Assembly (NCBI RefSeq): GCF_035994945.1
Contig: NZ_CP108677.1
Span: 6,386,001-6,450,000 of the forward strand
Length of the DNA stretch: 64,000 nucleotides
Source of the DNA: Streptomyces sp. NBC_01216
Lineage (GTDB): Bacteria; Actinomycetota; Actinomycetes; Streptomycetales; Streptomycetaceae
Direction of reading: 5' to 3'
Shown: positions 17,334-26,478 of the stretch, piece after piece
Layout: each line of letters opens with the position of its first letter
How positions within the stretch are numbered: position 1 is the first letter of the stretch
Program-made: the position numbers and the translations under genes
The notes under the pieces: generated by a model
The model's database searches: none
The model's input: only the letters and a program-made list of their open reading frames with translations
Told to the model about the DNA's origin: nothing

Positions 17334-18050
17334 TCAGGCCCGGTGTGAGGAGGCGAATGCCTCCGCGTCCCAGTCGCCGCCGAGCGCGGGAGCCAGCCAG
17401 CCGCCCGCGCCCGCCCGGAAGGCCGCCGGGCCCAGTGCTCCCGCGCCCTCCGGTACCGCTCCGAGCAGCGGCGCACCGGCCGCCTCCGGCAGGTCCCTCA
17501 GGTTGCAGCGCTGGGCCAGGTCCGGAGCGGCCGGCCAGCTGCCGACCACCACGCCCGACTGCGTGATGCCCCGTGCCCGCAGCGCCTCCGCCGTCAGGGC
17601 GGTCGCGTTGAGGGTGCCGAGTCCCGCCGGCGCCACCACGAGCACCGGCGCGCCGAGCAACCGGGCCGCGTCGGCGAGCGTGCCGCCCCCGGCGTCGAAG
17701 CGGACCAGCAGCCCGCCCGCTCCCTCCAGCAGCACCAGATCGTGGTCGGCGGCCAGCTCCCGGGCCGCGTCGGCGATCTCCAGCGGTCCGACCGGGGCCA
17801 TCCCGGCCCGCCGCGCGGCCGTTGCCGGGGCCAGCGGTTCAGGGAACCTGGCCAGTTCGACCGAGGTCACGGCGCCGCCGAGCCGGACCACCTCGTCGGC
17901 GTCCCCCCGATCGCCCGGCGCGAGTCCGGTCTGCGCCGGCTTGAGCACGGCCACCGACCGGCCGCCGGCCGTGGCCACGGCGGCCACGGCGGCGGTCACG
18001 ATCGTCTTGCCGATCTCCGTACCCGTACCGCTGACGACGATGACGGTCAT
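17334..18050 (-). CDS. bioD: Dethiobiotin synthetase
   Basis: A 238-residue P-loop enzyme. It closes the ureido ring of dethiobiotin from 7,8-diaminopelargonate, CO2 and ATP, the third step of the late biotin pathway. The Walker A motif GTGTEIGKT is at residues 8-16, with KPAQTG and the EGAGGLLVRF segment typical of BioD. ATG 18050 starts the recognised MTVIVVSGTG sequence. It is third in the bioB-bioA-bioD operon, 44 bp after bioA. Confidence 0.95.
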   Translation of the reverse strand: MTVIVVSGTGTEIGKTIVTAAVAAVATAGGRSVAVLKPAQTGLAPGDRGDADEVVRLGGAVTSVELARFPEPLAPATAARRAGMAPVGPLEIADAARELAADHDLVLLEGAGGLLVRFDAGGGTLADAARLLGAPVLVVAPAGLGTLNATALTAEALRARGITQSGVVVGSWPAAPDLAQRCNLRDLPEAAGAPLLGAVPEGAGALGPAAFRAGAGGWLAPALGGDWDAEAFASSHRA

Positions 18051-18094
18051 GCCTGGGTGCTTCCTCTCCGGTCGCCCGCGCCGATGCGGGCGGG

Positions 18095-19375
18095 TCAGGC
18101 CGCCGACGCGGCGGCGCGGACCGCGGCGCAGATCCGCGCCACGTCGCCGTCGCCGGTCACGAACGGCGGCATGGTGTAGATCAGGTCGCGGAACGGCCGC
18201 AGCCACACGCCCGCCCGGACGGCCGCGTCGGTCGCCGCGGCCATGTCCACCTCGTGGTCGAGCTGGACCACGCCGATGGCACCGAGCACCCGCACGTCGA
18301 CGACCCCGGGCACCTCCACGCAACCGGCCAGCCCCGCCCGGAGCCCCGCCTCGATCCGCTTGACCTCCGTTGCCCAGTCCTGGGACAGCAGCAGGTCGAT
18401 CGAGGCGCAGGCCACCGCCGCGGCCAGCGGATTGCCCATGAAAGTGGGCCCGTGCGCCAGCACCGGAACCTCGCCGCGCGAGATCCCCTCGGCCACCCGC
18501 GAGGTGCAGAGCGTCGCCGCCATCGACAGGTACCCGCCGGTCAGCGCCTTGCCCACGCACATGACGTCCGGGGCGACGCCCGCGTGACCGGCGGCGAACA
18601 ACGAGCCCGTACGGCCGAATCCGGTCGCGATCTCGTCGAAGACCAACAGCACGTCGTGCTCGTCGCACGCCTCGCGCAGCACCCGGAGGTACTCGGGAGC
18701 GTGGAACCGCATGCCGCCCGCGCCCTGCACCACCGGCTCCACGATGACCGCGGCCAGTTCGTCGGCGTGCCGGCCGATCCGTTCGCGCAGCAGCTCCGCG
18801 TACGACTCCTCGTAGCCCGTGGGCGGCGCGTCCGCGAAGACCTGACGCGGGAGCACGCCCGACCACAGCTCGTGCATCCCTCCCTCGGGATCGCACACCG
18901 ACATCGGCTGCCAGGTGTCGCCGTGGTATCCGCCGCGCCAGGTGAACAGCCGCTGCTTGCCGGGCCGCCCCACCGACCGCCAGTACTGGAGGCACATCTT
19001 GGCGGCGACCTCGACGGCGACGGAACCCGAGTCGCTGAGGAAGACGTGCCGGAGCGGCTCGGGGGTGATCTCGACCAGCCGAGTGGCGAGCCCGACGGCG
19101 GGCTCGTGGGTGAGCCCGCCGAACATCACATGGCTCATCCGGTCCAGCTGACCACGTGCCGCCTCGTTGAGCACCGGGTGGTTGTAGCCGTGGATCGCGG
19201 ACCACCACGAGGACATTCCGTCGATCAACTCGGTCCGGTCGAAGGCCGCTTCCGCGAGCTGGAGACGAACCCCGGACGCGGACGCGACGACCAGCGGGTC
19301 CGTACGGCCGGGCATCGGGCCGTAGGGATGCCAGACGTGCGCCCGGTCCAGGGCCACCAGTTCGCCGCTACGCAT
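18095..19375 (-). CDS. bioA: Adenosylmethionine-8-amino-7-oxononanoate aminotransferase
   Basis: A 426-residue PLP-dependent class III aminotransferase that makes 7,8-diaminopelargonate using SAM as amino donor. Visible landmarks are [25 protein letters not shown], the [13 protein letters not shown] segment holding the PLP-binding aspartate, and [11 protein letters not shown] with the Schiff-base lysine. ATG 19375 overlaps the bioB stop by 8 bp, showing translational coupling. Length is normal. Confidence 0.95.
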   Translation of the reverse strand: MRSGELVALDRAHVWHPYGPMPGRTDPLVVASASGVRLQLAEAAFDRTELIDGMSSWWSAIHGYNHPVLNEAARGQLDRMSHVMFGGLTHEPAVGLATRLVEITPEPLRHVFLSDSGSVAVEVAAKMCLQYWRSVGRPGKQRLFTWRGGYHGDTWQPMSVCDPEGGMHELWSGVLPRQVFADAPPTGYEESYAELLRERIGRHADELAAVIVEPVVQGAGGMRFHAPEYLRVLREACDEHDVLLVFDEIATGFGRTGSLFAAGHAGVAPDVMCVGKALTGGYLSMAATLCTSRVAEGISRGEVPVLAHGPTFMGNPLAAAVACASIDLLLSQDWATEVKRIEAGLRAGLAGCVEVPGVVDVRVLGAIGVVQLDHEVDMAAATDAAVRAGVWLRPFRDLIYTMPPFVTGDGDVARICAAVRAAASAA

Positions 19376-20621
19376 TCGGCGCGATGTCCGTGCCGGCTCC
19401 GCGACGGCGGACGGCCACCAGATCGGTGCGGGCGTTCGCCTCCTCGGCGTCCCCCGCCGCGACGCCCTCCCGAGGCGCCGAGGCCGGGACGCTCTCCGCC
19501 GGCGCCGCGTGCCCGCCGCACGGGCCGCAGCCGCCGGACTGCCCGTGCCCGCCGCACGCCGCGCCCGACCCGGCCTCGGCGTGCGCACCGCAGCCCCCGG
19601 CATTCGCGGCGGCGTCCACCCGGTGGCGGGGCAGCGTCGTCGTCCCCGCGCCCTCCACCTCGAACCCCGCGTCCGCGATCATGTCGAGGTCCGCCTGCCC
19701 GGCCTGCCCCTCACTGGTGAGGTAGTCGCCCAGGAAGATGGAGTTCGCCACGTGCAGGGCCAGCGGCTGCATCGAGCGCAGATGCACCTCACGGCCACCG
19801 GCGATCCGCACCTCCACGTCGGGGCAGACGAAGCGGACCATCGCCAGGATGCGCAGACAGCGTTGCGGGGTGAGGTTCCACTCCTTGGCCAGCGGGGTGC
19901 CCTCGAAGGGGATCAGGAAGTTCACCGGCACCGAGTCCGAGTCCAGCTCACGCAGCGCGTAGACGACGTCGACCAGGTCCGCGTCGCTCTCGCCCATGCC
20001 CGCGATCAGGCCCGAGCAGGCCGACAGACCGGCGGCGTGCGCCTTCCGCACGGTGTCCACGCGATCCGCGTAGGTGTGCGTGCTGGTGATCTCCCCGTAC
20101 GTCCCCTCGGAGGTGTTGAGGTTGTGGTTGTAGGCGTCGGCGCCCGCGGCCCGCAGCCGTTCCGCCTGGCCGTCCGAGAGCAGGCCGAGGCACGCGCATA
20201 CCTCGACGCCCTCGTTCTGCTCCTTGATGGTCTCGATGGTCCTGCCGACCCGGTCCACGTCCCGGTCCGTCGGACCGCGTCCACTGGCCACCAGACAGAC
20301 CCGCTTCGCACCGCCCGCGACACCGGCCGCGGCGGCGTCGGATGCCTCGTCCGGCTTCAGCCAGGTGTACTTCAGGATCCCGGCCGTCGAGCCCAGCCGC
20401 TGCGAGCAGTACGAGCAGTCCTCGGGGCACAGCCCTGACTTCAGATTGACCAGATAGTTCAGCTTCACCCGGCGGCCGAACCACTGGCGGCGTACCTTGC
20501 CGGCCGCGGCCACCACATCGAGCAGTTCGTCGTCGGAGGTCGCCAGCACGGCGAGCGCTTCTTCACGGGTCGGCAGCTCGCGCCGCAGCCCCTTGTCCAC
20601 CAGCGTGTTCAGCAGGTCCAT
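19368..20621 (-). CDS. bioB: Biotin synthase with Cys/His-rich C-terminal tail
   Basis: A 417-residue radical SAM enzyme that inserts sulfur into dethiobiotin. The radical SAM cluster motif CPEDCSYC and downstream [19 protein letters not shown] and [12 protein letters not shown] segments are clear. After residue ~340 there is an unusual tail with [28 protein letters not shown], rich in Cys, His and Gly, followed by ~40 residues of variable sequence. E. coli BioB (346 residues) has no such tail. It could bind metal or help rebuild the Fe-S cluster, which is inference. ATG 20621 starts the family N-terminus ([12 protein letters not shown]). It is first in the operon. Confidence 0.95.
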   Translation of the reverse strand: MDLLNTLVDKGLRRELPTREEALAVLATSDDELLDVVAAAGKVRRQWFGRRVKLNYLVNLKSGLCPEDCSYCSQRLGSTAGILKYTWLKPDEASDAAAAGVAGGAKRVCLVASGRGPTDRDVDRVGRTIETIKEQNEGVEVCACLGLLSDGQAERLRAAGADAYNHNLNTSEGTYGEITSTHTYADRVDTVRKAHAAGLSACSGLIAGMGESDADLVDVVYALRELDSDSVPVNFLIPFEGTPLAKEWNLTPQRCLRILAMVRFVCPDVEVRIAGGREVHLRSMQPLALHVANSIFLGDYLTSEGQAGQADLDMIADAGFEVEGAGTTTLPRHRVDAAANAGGCGAHAEAGSGAACGGHGQSGGCGPCGGHAAPAESVPASAPREGVAAGDAEEANARTDLVAVRRRGAGTDIAPNA

Positions 20622-20671
20622 AAAGGCTGATCCTGACGTACGGCACACCCTGCGGCCAAGGAGGAACTGAA

Positions 20672-20687
20672 CAAACGAGCCCGTTTG
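20672..20687. promoter_or_regulatory. Candidate biotin operator, CAAACG-AGCC-CGTTTG
   Basis: Perfect 6-4-6 palindrome in the 144-bp divergent region between bioB and bioF, with flanking TGAAC and TTTGA. A second inverted pair, GGTGTG and CACACC, lies just to its right near 20,690-20,707. Position and symmetry suit a repressor acting on both promoters, for example a BioQ-type TetR regulator. No regulator gene is adjacent. Confidence 0.5.
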
Positions 20688-20765
20688 AGGTGTGTGCATG
20701 GCCACACCCTGACCTCGCCCGAGGAGAGTTAGGGTCTGTGCGCTGCCTACAAAAGGATCTGCCCC

Positions 20766-21926
20766 ATGCACCGGGACGAGGACACGCGCCCGAAGGCGTT
20801 CGACTGGATCGACGCCGAGGCACGCCGACGCGCCGAAGCCGGACTCGTCCGCACCCTCCGGCCGCGCCCCGCCGAATCGGATCTCCTCGACCTCGCGAGC
20901 AACGACTACCTGGGCCTGACCCGGCGCCCGGAGGTCACCGAGGCGGCGGCCGAGGCCGCCCGCCGCTGGGGCGCGGGCTCCACCGGGTCCCGGCTGGTCA
21001 CCGGCTCCACCCGGCTGCACGCCCGGCTCGAACGCGAACTCGCCGAGTTCTGCGGATTCGAGGCGGCCCTCGTCTTCTCCTCCGGCTACACCGCCAACCT
21101 CGCCGCGCTCACCGCGCTGAGCGACCGCGACGGGCTGGTCGTGTCGGACGCGGGCAACCACGCCTCGATCGTGGACGGCTGCCGGCTCTCCCGCGCCGAG
21201 ACGGCCGTGGTACCGCACGCCGATCCGGAGGCGGTGGACAAGACCCTGCGGAGCCACCGCGGTCGCCGGGCCCTCGTGGTCAGCGACTCGGTCTTCTCCG
21301 TCGACGGCGACAAGGCACCCCTGCCGGAACTCGCCGCCGCCTGCCGGGCGCACGGGGCGGCGCTCGTCGTCGACGACGCCCACGGTCTGGGTGTGCTCGG
21401 CGCCGGCGGCCGGGGTGCCCCGCACGCCGCCGGACTCGCGGGCGCCCCGGACGTCGTCGCCACGCTCACCCTCTCCAAGTCGCTGGGCAGCCAGGGCGGC
21501 GCTGTCCTCGGCCCCGCCCGCGTCATCGAGCACCTGGTGAACACGGCCCGTACCTTCATCTTCGACACCGGACTCGCCCCCGCCGCGGTGGGGGCGGCGC
21601 TCGCGGGCCTCCGCCTGGTCCGGAAGGAACCCGGGCTCGCCGAGCGGGCACGGACGGTCGCGACGACACTGCACCGGCTGCTCACGGAAGCCGGCCTGAC
21701 GGCGACGCGCCCCGACGCGGCCGTCGTCTCGGTCCGCGCACCCTCACCGGAAGCGGCGCTGGCCTGGGCGGCGGACTGCCGAGAACAAGACCTGGCCGTG
21801 GGCTGTTTCCGCCCGCCGTCGGTCCCGGACGGCATCTCACGGCTGCGCCTGACAGCCCGTGCGGACCTCAGCGACGCCGAGATCGACCGAGCCGTCGCCA
21901 CCGTCCTCCGTACGGCCCGGCGGTAG
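20766..21926 (+). CDS. bioF: 8-amino-7-oxononanoate synthase
   Basis: A 386-residue PLP enzyme of the alpha-oxoamine synthase family that condenses pimeloyl-thioester and alanine, the first committed step of biotin ring assembly. It shows [33 protein letters not shown] with the PLP aspartate, and the Schiff-base lysine in [16 protein letters not shown] precedes ATG 20766 with a ~9-nt spacer. It is transcribed away from bioBAD. Confidence 0.95.
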   Translation: MHRDEDTRPKAFDWIDAEARRRAEAGLVRTLRPRPAESDLLDLASNDYLGLTRRPEVTEAAAEAARRWGAGSTGSRLVTGSTRLHARLERELAEFCGFEAALVFSSGYTANLAALTALSDRDGLVVSDAGNHASIVDGCRLSRAETAVVPHADPEAVDKTLRSHRGRRALVVSDSVFSVDGDKAPLPELAAACRAHGAALVVDDAHGLGVLGAGGRGAPHAAGLAGAPDVVATLTLSKSLGSQGGAVLGPARVIEHLVNTARTFIFDTGLAPAAVGAALAGLRLVRKEPGLAERARTVATTLHRLLTEAGLTATRPDAAVVSVRAPSPEAALAWAADCREQDLAVGCFRPPSVPDGISRLRLTARADLSDAEIDRAVATVLRTARR

Positions 21927-22302
21927 CACGTCCCCGGGTGACGGGTGACGGGGGTCTCGCCCTCGCCCGCATACGCCGGACCGTGGAGCGCCGGTGGTTC
22001 CGGACCCCCGCCCGACCCGTTTCGCTCCCCCCGGCGGCCCGCGGCGCCCGGTCCGACGCCGTACCTCCGCCGGTCCTGCGCCGCACCTCCGCTCCCGGAG
22101 GCCGTCCCGGAGCGGACGGTGGCCGTCGCCACGGCGGAGTCCTCCGCTGCCCCGGCCCACGGCCGATAGCAGAGTTCACTGCTTCCGACGATGGATATGT
22201 GGATATCTTGGTGGATCGACACCCATGACGGCACGGGAAGTGGCAGTCTGGCGCGAAGCGCGATCCGGGGCGGGCCCCGGTGCGGAAAGGGACTACGTCG
22301 CC
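21927..22302. other. Intergenic region with likely promoter
   Basis: About 375 bp. The left three quarters are very GC-rich with no gene I can support. The right end (22,160-22,230) is relatively AT-rich (GATGGATATGTGGATATCTT) and is a plausible promoter for the anti-sigma-type ATPase. Confidence 0.35.
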
Positions 22303-22734
22303 ATGGCAGATCACCAGGAAGCAACCGTCACTCTGCCGAGCGATCCGGCCTCGGTCTTTGTGGCCCGGAGGTTCGTCGCGGACGTCCTGACCGAGTGGGG
22401 ACTCCCGCTAGGCGACGACATGGCCGAGACCGTGCGGCTCGTCGTCTCGGAGCTGGCCACCAACGCCGTCCAGCACACCTTCGGGCAGTCGCCCACCTTC
22501 ACCGTCGACGTCCGCCTGGAGCGCGAGGAGCAGCTCCGCATCGGTGTCACCGACAGTTATCCGCGCTGGCCCAGACGGCTGCCCGCGGCGGTCCAGCAGG
22601 ACAACGGCCGCGGCATGGTCATCGTCCGCATCCTCACGGCCGAGGCGAAGGGACGGCTCTCGGTCACCCCCACCGACGACGGCGGCAAGACTGTCTGGAT
22701 CAGCCTTCCGTGGACACCCCCGCTGCCTCGGTAG
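22303..22734 (+). CDS. Anti-sigma-type ATP-binding protein (HATPase_c)
   Basis: A 143-residue single GHKL ATPase domain like SpoIIAB/RsbW-family kinases, which streptomycetes have in large numbers. The N box is LVVSELATNAVQH, the G1 region is RIGVTDSYPRWP and the G2 region is DNGRGMVIV. It would bind and may phosphorylate an anti-anti-sigma partner, but none is adjacent. Start choice: ATG 22303, preceded by GGAAAGG, rather than an in-frame ATG at 22225. Its 3' end overlaps the convergent lysR-type gene by 35 bp. Confidence 0.82.
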   Translation: MADHQEATVTLPSDPASVFVARRFVADVLTEWGLPLGDDMAETVRLVVSELATNAVQHTFGQSPTFTVDVRLEREEQLRIGVTDSYPRWPRRLPAAVQQDNGRGMVIVRILTAEAKGRLSVTPTDDGGKTVWISLPWTPPLPR

Positions 22735-23668
22735 CGCCCCGCCCGCCAGGAGGGCCGGTCCGGGGCGCCCGGTCGAACCCGCCGCGCAGCAGGGCCCGCA
22801 GCGACCGTGCCGCCGGGCCCGACTCCTCTCCGCGGTGCGCCACCGAGATGGTCCGCCGGAAGGACACGGGTTCCAGGGCCCGGACCCCGAGCGGCTCCGG
22901 CGCCATCGAGGCGACCATCTCCGGTACCACCGCCACGCCGAGTCCCGCGCTGACCAGTGCGCACACCAGGGCGTAGCCGGGTGTCCGGCAGACCACCGCC
23001 GGAGTGGCGCCGATCCGTGCCAGCGCGTCCTCCACACCCCGACGTGGGGGATGGCCCGGCGCGCTGCTGATCAGCGGACGGCCCGCCAGCTCCGCGAGGG
23101 GCAGCCGGCCGGTGCCCTTCGCCAGGGCATGGCCCGGCTCCGTCACCAGGACCAGCTCCTCCACCAGCAGGGTCTCCAGCTCCACGCCCGGCGGTGGCGG
23201 GGTGGACTCCGCCGGCTCGTACGTGTGGGTCAGCGCGAGATCCACCTCGCCGGACGCGACCGCCCGGACACCGGCCGGCGGCTCGTACTCCGCGACCGTC
23301 AGCTCCACGTCCGGATGCGCCCGGCGGAACGCGCTGAGCACCGGTGGCAGCAGATGGACGCCGACCGTGGTGAACGTGCCCACCCGCAGCCGGCCGCCGG
23401 ACAGCCCGCTGATCCGGGCCAGTTCGTGACGCGCGCGCTCCATCTCGTCGAGGACGCGCCGCGCCCGGGTGACCAGCAACTCGCCTGCGGGCGTCAGCCG
23501 TGCCCCGCGGTGGTGCCGCACGAGCAGCGCCGCACCCGCCTCCCGTTCCAGCTTGGCGAGCTGCTGCGAGAGCGCGGGCGGAGTGTAGCCCAGCCGGGTG
23601 GCGGCCCGGGTGATCGAGCCGTCCTCGGCGACCGCGACCAGCGCGGCGAGCCGCACCAGATCCTGCAT
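22700..23668 (-). CDS. LysR-family transcriptional regulator
   Basis: A 322-residue LTTR. The N-terminal helix-turn-helix is LAALVAVAEDGSITRAATRLGYTPPALSQQLAKLE. The effector domain starts at GRLRVGTFTTVGVHLLP. It is divergent from the LysE-type exporter gene with a 72-bp gap, the classic LysR/LysE arrangement, so it probably activates that exporter in response to its substrate. Confidence 0.9.
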   Translation of the reverse strand: MQDLVRLAALVAVAEDGSITRAATRLGYTPPALSQQLAKLEREAGAALLVRHHRGARLTPAGELLVTRARRVLDEMERARHELARISGLSGGRLRVGTFTTVGVHLLPPVLSAFRRAHPDVELTVAEYEPPAGVRAVASGEVDLALTHTYEPAESTPPPPGVELETLLVEELVLVTEPGHALAKGTGRLPLAELAGRPLISSAPGHPPRRGVEDALARIGATPAVVCRTPGYALVCALVSAGLGVAVVPEMVASMAPEPLGVRALEPVSFRRTISVAHRGEESGPAARSLRALLRGGFDRAPRTGPPGGRGATEAAGVSTEG

Positions 23669-23740
23669 GAAGCGTTCCTTTGGGCAGACCCACGAGATTC
23701 CGTCTTCACCCTAGAGGCAGGGCGGGGGCAGTCTGGGGCC

Positions 23741-24370
23741 ATGGACGGACAACTGATCGCCTTTCTCGGGGTCGCGGCGGGCATGGTGGCCATGCCCGGC
23801 GCCGACTTCACCGTCGTCGTACGCGGCGCGCTCGCCGGGCGCCGGACCGGGGTCGCCTGTGCCGTCGGTGTGGCGGGCGGGCTGCTGGTGCACACCGCGC
23901 TCGCCGTGGCGGGCCTCGCCGCCGTGCTGATCGCGGTACCGGCGCTCTACCGTGCCCTCCAGATCGCCGGTGGGATCTACGTGCTCCTGCTCGGTGTCCA
24001 GGCGCTACGCGAGGCGCTGCGGGCGTCGACGGGGGAGCCCGCGGACACGGCCGGTGAGCCGGGGGTGCTGCGCGGGCTGCGGCAGGGCTTCCTGACCAAT
24101 GTGCTCAATCCCAAGGCCCCGGTCCTGTTCCTGAGTCTGCTGCCGCAGTTCGTGCCGGACGGCGCGGCCGTGGTGCCCCGCACGCTGCTGCTGGCGACGG
24201 TCGTGGTGCTGCTGGCGCTCGTCTGGTTTCCGCTGGTCGCGGTGTCGGTGGACCGGCTCGGTCCCTGGCTGCGCCGTCCCCGGACCGCGCGCACCGTGTG
24301 CGGGGTGACCGGGGGCGCGCTGGCCGCGCTGGGGCTGTCCCTGCTCGCGGCCCCGCTCTCGGCGGGCTGA
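23741..24370 (+). CDS. LysE-family amino-acid/metabolite exporter
   Basis: A 209-residue membrane protein with about six hydrophobic segments. It has the family marks AAGMVAMPGADFTVVVR near the N-terminus, GGIYVLLLGVQALR and GFLTNVLNPKAPVLFLSLLPQF. It probably exports an amino acid or small metabolite and is divergent from a LysR regulator. ATG 23741. The TGA stop is the first triplet of a palindromic repeat copy. Confidence 0.88.
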   Translation: MDGQLIAFLGVAAGMVAMPGADFTVVVRGALAGRRTGVACAVGVAGGLLVHTALAVAGLAAVLIAVPALYRALQIAGGIYVLLLGVQALREALRASTGEPADTAGEPGVLRGLRQGFLTNVLNPKAPVLFLSLLPQFVPDGAAVVPRTLLLATVVVLLALVWFPLVAVSVDRLGPWLRRPRTARTVCGVTGGALAALGLSLLAAPLSAG

Positions 24371-24383
24371 GAGCCTGTCGGCT
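24368..24383 (+). repeat. Stop-codon-abutting repeat, copy 4 (left arm)
   Basis: TGAGAGCCTGTCGGCTC follows the end of the LysE gene: the stop codon TGA is the start of the family's left arm. Scrambled pieces (GGTGGCC and GCCTGTC) appear again at 24,419-24,452. Confidence 0.6.
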
Positions 24384-24389
24384 CTCGCG

Positions 24390-24416
24390 CCCCGCCGTCG
24401 CTCCGGGACGGCGGGG
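24390..24416. terminator. Hairpin between convergent genes
   Basis: Perfect 10-bp arms CCCCGCCGTC and GACGGCGGGG with a 7-nt loop, between the convergent LysE and NlpC/P60 genes. Confidence 0.6.
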
Positions 24417-24465
24417 AGGGTGGCCTCCTGTGGTGAGTGCCTGTCAGGAGCCGCGGGTGAGGGAG

Positions 24466-24942
24466 TCAGCGGACGCGGCCGTAGTAGACCTTCGACGACC
24501 AGATCTTGTCGAGCTTGACCCAGGACCCGGTCTTGGGGGCGTGCCAGATCCGGCCGCTCCCGGCGTAGATGCCGACGTGGTACACCCTGCCACCGGTGTG
24601 GAAGAAGACCAGGTCGCCCTTCTGCCTGCCGGCGGCCCGGATGTGCCGGGTCTTGTCGTACTGCTGCTGCGCCGTACGGGGCAGCGACTTGCCCGCCCGC
24701 TTGTACGAGTAGAGCGTGAGCCCCGAGCAGTCGAACCGGGTGGGTCCGGTCGCCCCGTACCTGTACGGGGCGCCCTTCTTCGAGGCCGCGACGTTCAGCG
24801 CCTTGCCGGCGTACGAGGTGGCGGCCTCGGCCTCCGGCGTGGCGCCCGGTGCCAGCAGTGTGCCGCCGACGGCGGCCAGGGTGAGAGCCGAGACGGCTCC
24901 GGCCCGGAACAGCAAGGACGGGACATGTGCCTGCGCGGTCAT
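24466..24942 (-). CDS. Secreted NlpC/P60 cell-wall hydrolase
   Basis: A 158-residue cysteine peptidase of the NlpC/P60 family that cuts peptide stems of peptidoglycan. It has an N-terminal signal peptide (hydrophobic SALTLAAVGGTLLAPGA, cleavage near AEAAT). The catalytic cysteine is in RFDCSGLTLYSYK, the histidine in YHVGIYAGSG and the third residue near HAPKTG. The ATG at 24942 has GAAGGG upstream. It lies directly behind a c-di-AMP (ydaO) riboswitch, as do other Streptomyces wall-remodelling enzymes. Confidence 0.92.
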   Translation of the reverse strand: MTAQAHVPSLLFRAGAVSALTLAAVGGTLLAPGATPEAEAATSYAGKALNVAASKKGAPYRYGATGPTRFDCSGLTLYSYKRAGKSLPRTAQQQYDKTRHIRAAGRQKGDLVFFHTGGRVYHVGIYAGSGRIWHAPKTGSWVKLDKIWSSKVYYGRVR

Positions 24943-24958
24943 GCGCAACCCTTCGTCA

Positions 24959-25140
24959 GCCGCCTGTGAAGGATGACCTGTCGGGTTCGGGCTGGCGAAG
25001 TCGCCCGGCCGCGGCTGCGGCTTCACCCCGAGGAACGGCCCCACCGGCCGGCCGTCCCGTAGTGCTCGGGTCCTCCACTCCTGCCGATCCACTCCTGTCG
25101 ACCAGGCATCCGGGACGGCGGCAGGACTCGGCGTCCGCCC
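24959..25140 (-). promoter_or_regulatory. ydaO-type c-di-AMP riboswitch
   Basis: On the minus strand, just upstream of the NlpC/P60 gene, the conserved blocks appear in order: CGCCGAGTCCTGCCGCC, GGCAGGAGTGGAGGACCC, CTCGGGGTGAAGCCG, GGCGACTTCGCCAGCCCGAA, and CCCGACAGGTCATCC with CACAGGCG. These match the ydaO/yuaA motif. In streptomycetes this switch lowers expression of wall hydrolases when c-di-AMP is high. It ends about 15 bp before the start codon. Confidence 0.88.
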
Positions 25141-25457
25141 GGACCGCCCCGCCGCGGTGGCGGGGGCTTGTCGTCGTCACGGATCTTGACCCACGAACCG
25201 GTCGAAAACCGAGCTGAAACGGCGATATGTGAGGCTCCTCACGACTGATCCGTTCGGGTGGACAGGCTGGTTTGGCGATCTTCGGAGGGGTGCCTGCAGG
25301 GCCCCGCACCAGCGACGGAACCCCCGGTGCACCCAGATGTGTGCACCTGTCGCGCAACTCGCCCCGGTCGTAAGCGGATTCGCCGGCTACGCCGAACGAG
25401 GGAGCGATTCCGTCGACCCGCTGGGCCGACTGGGTCTGGACGCGACACGCCCTCGTG
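25141..25457. other. Promoter/leader region upstream of the riboswitch
   Basis: About 315 bp between the small gene at 25,458 and the riboswitch, both read leftward. It must hold the promoter of the riboswitch transcript. It contains the palindrome at 25,229-25,242. No gene is supported. Confidence 0.4.
25229..25242. promoter_or_regulatory. Palindrome GTGAGG-CT-CCTCAC
   Basis: Perfect 6-2-6 inverted repeat about 90 bp upstream of the riboswitch, next to AT-richer DNA. GTG-N8-CAC is reminiscent of Crp-type sites, but the inner bases do not match the Streptomyces consensus fully. Confidence 0.35.
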
Positions 25458-25763
25458 TCAACTCGTCTGAGCACTCGGCACCGTGACGCGTCCGGCCCGC
25501 CGCTCCCCGTCCAGTACGCGCAGCGCCCGGGCCAACGTGTCCGCGTGCACCTCGCTTTCGCCGCGTCCGTGCATCGTGGCCAGCGCGTCGCGCAGCGCGG
25601 TCGCGCGCCCCACCAGGGCCTGTGCGGCCCGGAGCGCGCCGTAGGTGTGCGAAGCCCTGGACGGGTTGACGCGGCCGAGCAGGTCCACGACCTCCAGGTA
25701 GGCGTCGACGAGTTCGCCCTCGGCGCGCGTCAGCGCGGGCAGCGGCGGCAACTCGGGCACCAC
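25458..25763 (-). CDS. Small hypothetical protein downstream of clpP-like gene
   Basis: A ~101-residue, mostly helical protein (LTRAEGELVDAYLEVVDLLGRVN ... ALRAAQALVGRATALRDALATMHG). I do not recognise a family. The GTG at 25763 is preceded by GTGAGG, formed by the end of the clpP-like gene 8 bp away, so it is probably co-translated with it. It could be an adaptor or partner of that protein, by position only. Confidence 0.6.
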   Translation of the reverse strand: MVPELPPLPALTRAEGELVDAYLEVVDLLGRVNPSRASHTYGALRAAQALVGRATALRDALATMHGRGESEVHADTLARALRVLDGERRAGRVTVPSAQTS

Positions 25764-25770
25764 GGCCGCC

Positions 25771-26403
25771 TCACCGCGCCCCGAGGCCGCCGGCCGCGGG
25801 GCGATGGTGGACCACGTGGTCCACCAGGCCGTAGGCGGTCGCCGCCCCGGCGTCCAGGACGGTGGTCCGGTCGATGTCGGCGTCGATCCGTTCGCGGCTC
25901 CGGCCGGTGTGGGTGGCCAGCATCCCGGCCACCATGGTGCGCAGGCGCAGCAACTCCCCGGCCTGGATGACGAGATCGCTCGGCTGCCCGCGCAGCGGCT
26001 CGTCCGTCGAGGGCTGCCGGAGCAGGACCCGCGCACCGGGCAGGATCAGCCGTTTCCCCGGCGCCCCCGCCGCGAGCAGGACGGCGGCGGTGGACGCCGC
26101 CTGGCCGAGGCAGGTGGTCTCCACGTCGCAGGTGACGACCTGCATCGTGTCGTAGATCGCCGACATGGCGCTGAGCGAGCCGCCGGGGGAGTTGATGTAC
26201 AGCGAGATGTCCCGGTCCGGCGCGGCGTACTCCAGGTGCAGGAGCTGTGCGATGACGTCGTTCGCCGAGGTCTCGTCGATCGGTGTGCCCAGGAAGACGA
26301 TCCGCCCCTCCAGAAGCCTTGAGTACGGATCGAGGGTGCGGTCGCCGTAGGCGCTCCGCTCGGTGAACTCGGGCAGCACGGAGCGGGCGTCGGGTCGGGT
26401 CAT
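25771..26403 (-). CDS. ClpP-family protein lacking catalytic His and Asp
   Basis: A 210-residue protein with a clear ClpP fold ([42 protein letters not shown]). The nucleophile Ser104 is kept. The usual triad histidine (MIHQP in normal ClpP) is Arg129 (LLRQP), and the triad aspartate aligns with Thr180 (IDRTTVL). It is therefore probably proteolytically inactive by itself, like ClpR subunits, and may act by joining other ClpP rings. ATG 26403 has GGAGG upstream with a 9-nt spacer. It is divergent from a Phd-type antitoxin. Confidence 0.87.
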   Translation of the reverse strand: MTRPDARSVLPEFTERSAYGDRTLDPYSRLLEGRIVFLGTPIDETSANDVIAQLLHLEYAAPDRDISLYINSPGGSLSAMSAIYDTMQVVTCDVETTCLGQAASTAAVLLAAGAPGKRLILPGARVLLRQPSTDEPLRGQPSDLVIQAGELLRLRTMVAGMLATHTGRSRERIDADIDRTTVLDAGAATAYGLVDHVVHHRPAAGGLGAR

Positions 26404-26445
26404 GGCGGTGCGCCTCCATCGGTGGCCTCGTGGATCTGTCAAAAA

Positions 26446-26460
26446 TGTACAGGACGTACA
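26446..26460. promoter_or_regulatory. Candidate operator TGTAC-AGGAC-GTACA
   Basis: Perfect 5-5-5 inverted repeat, continuing as a direct repeat GTACAGG, in the 75-bp gap between the clpP-like gene and the phd-type gene. It is probably the antitoxin's own binding site and could control both genes. Confidence 0.5.
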
Positions 26461-26478
26461 GGCCGTAAGATGAGAGTC

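Noticed and set aside
25250..25400. Second ydaO-like riboswitch further upstream
   Set aside because: A few blocks resemble the 3' part of the motif, but order and spacing do not fit, and the 5' half is missing.
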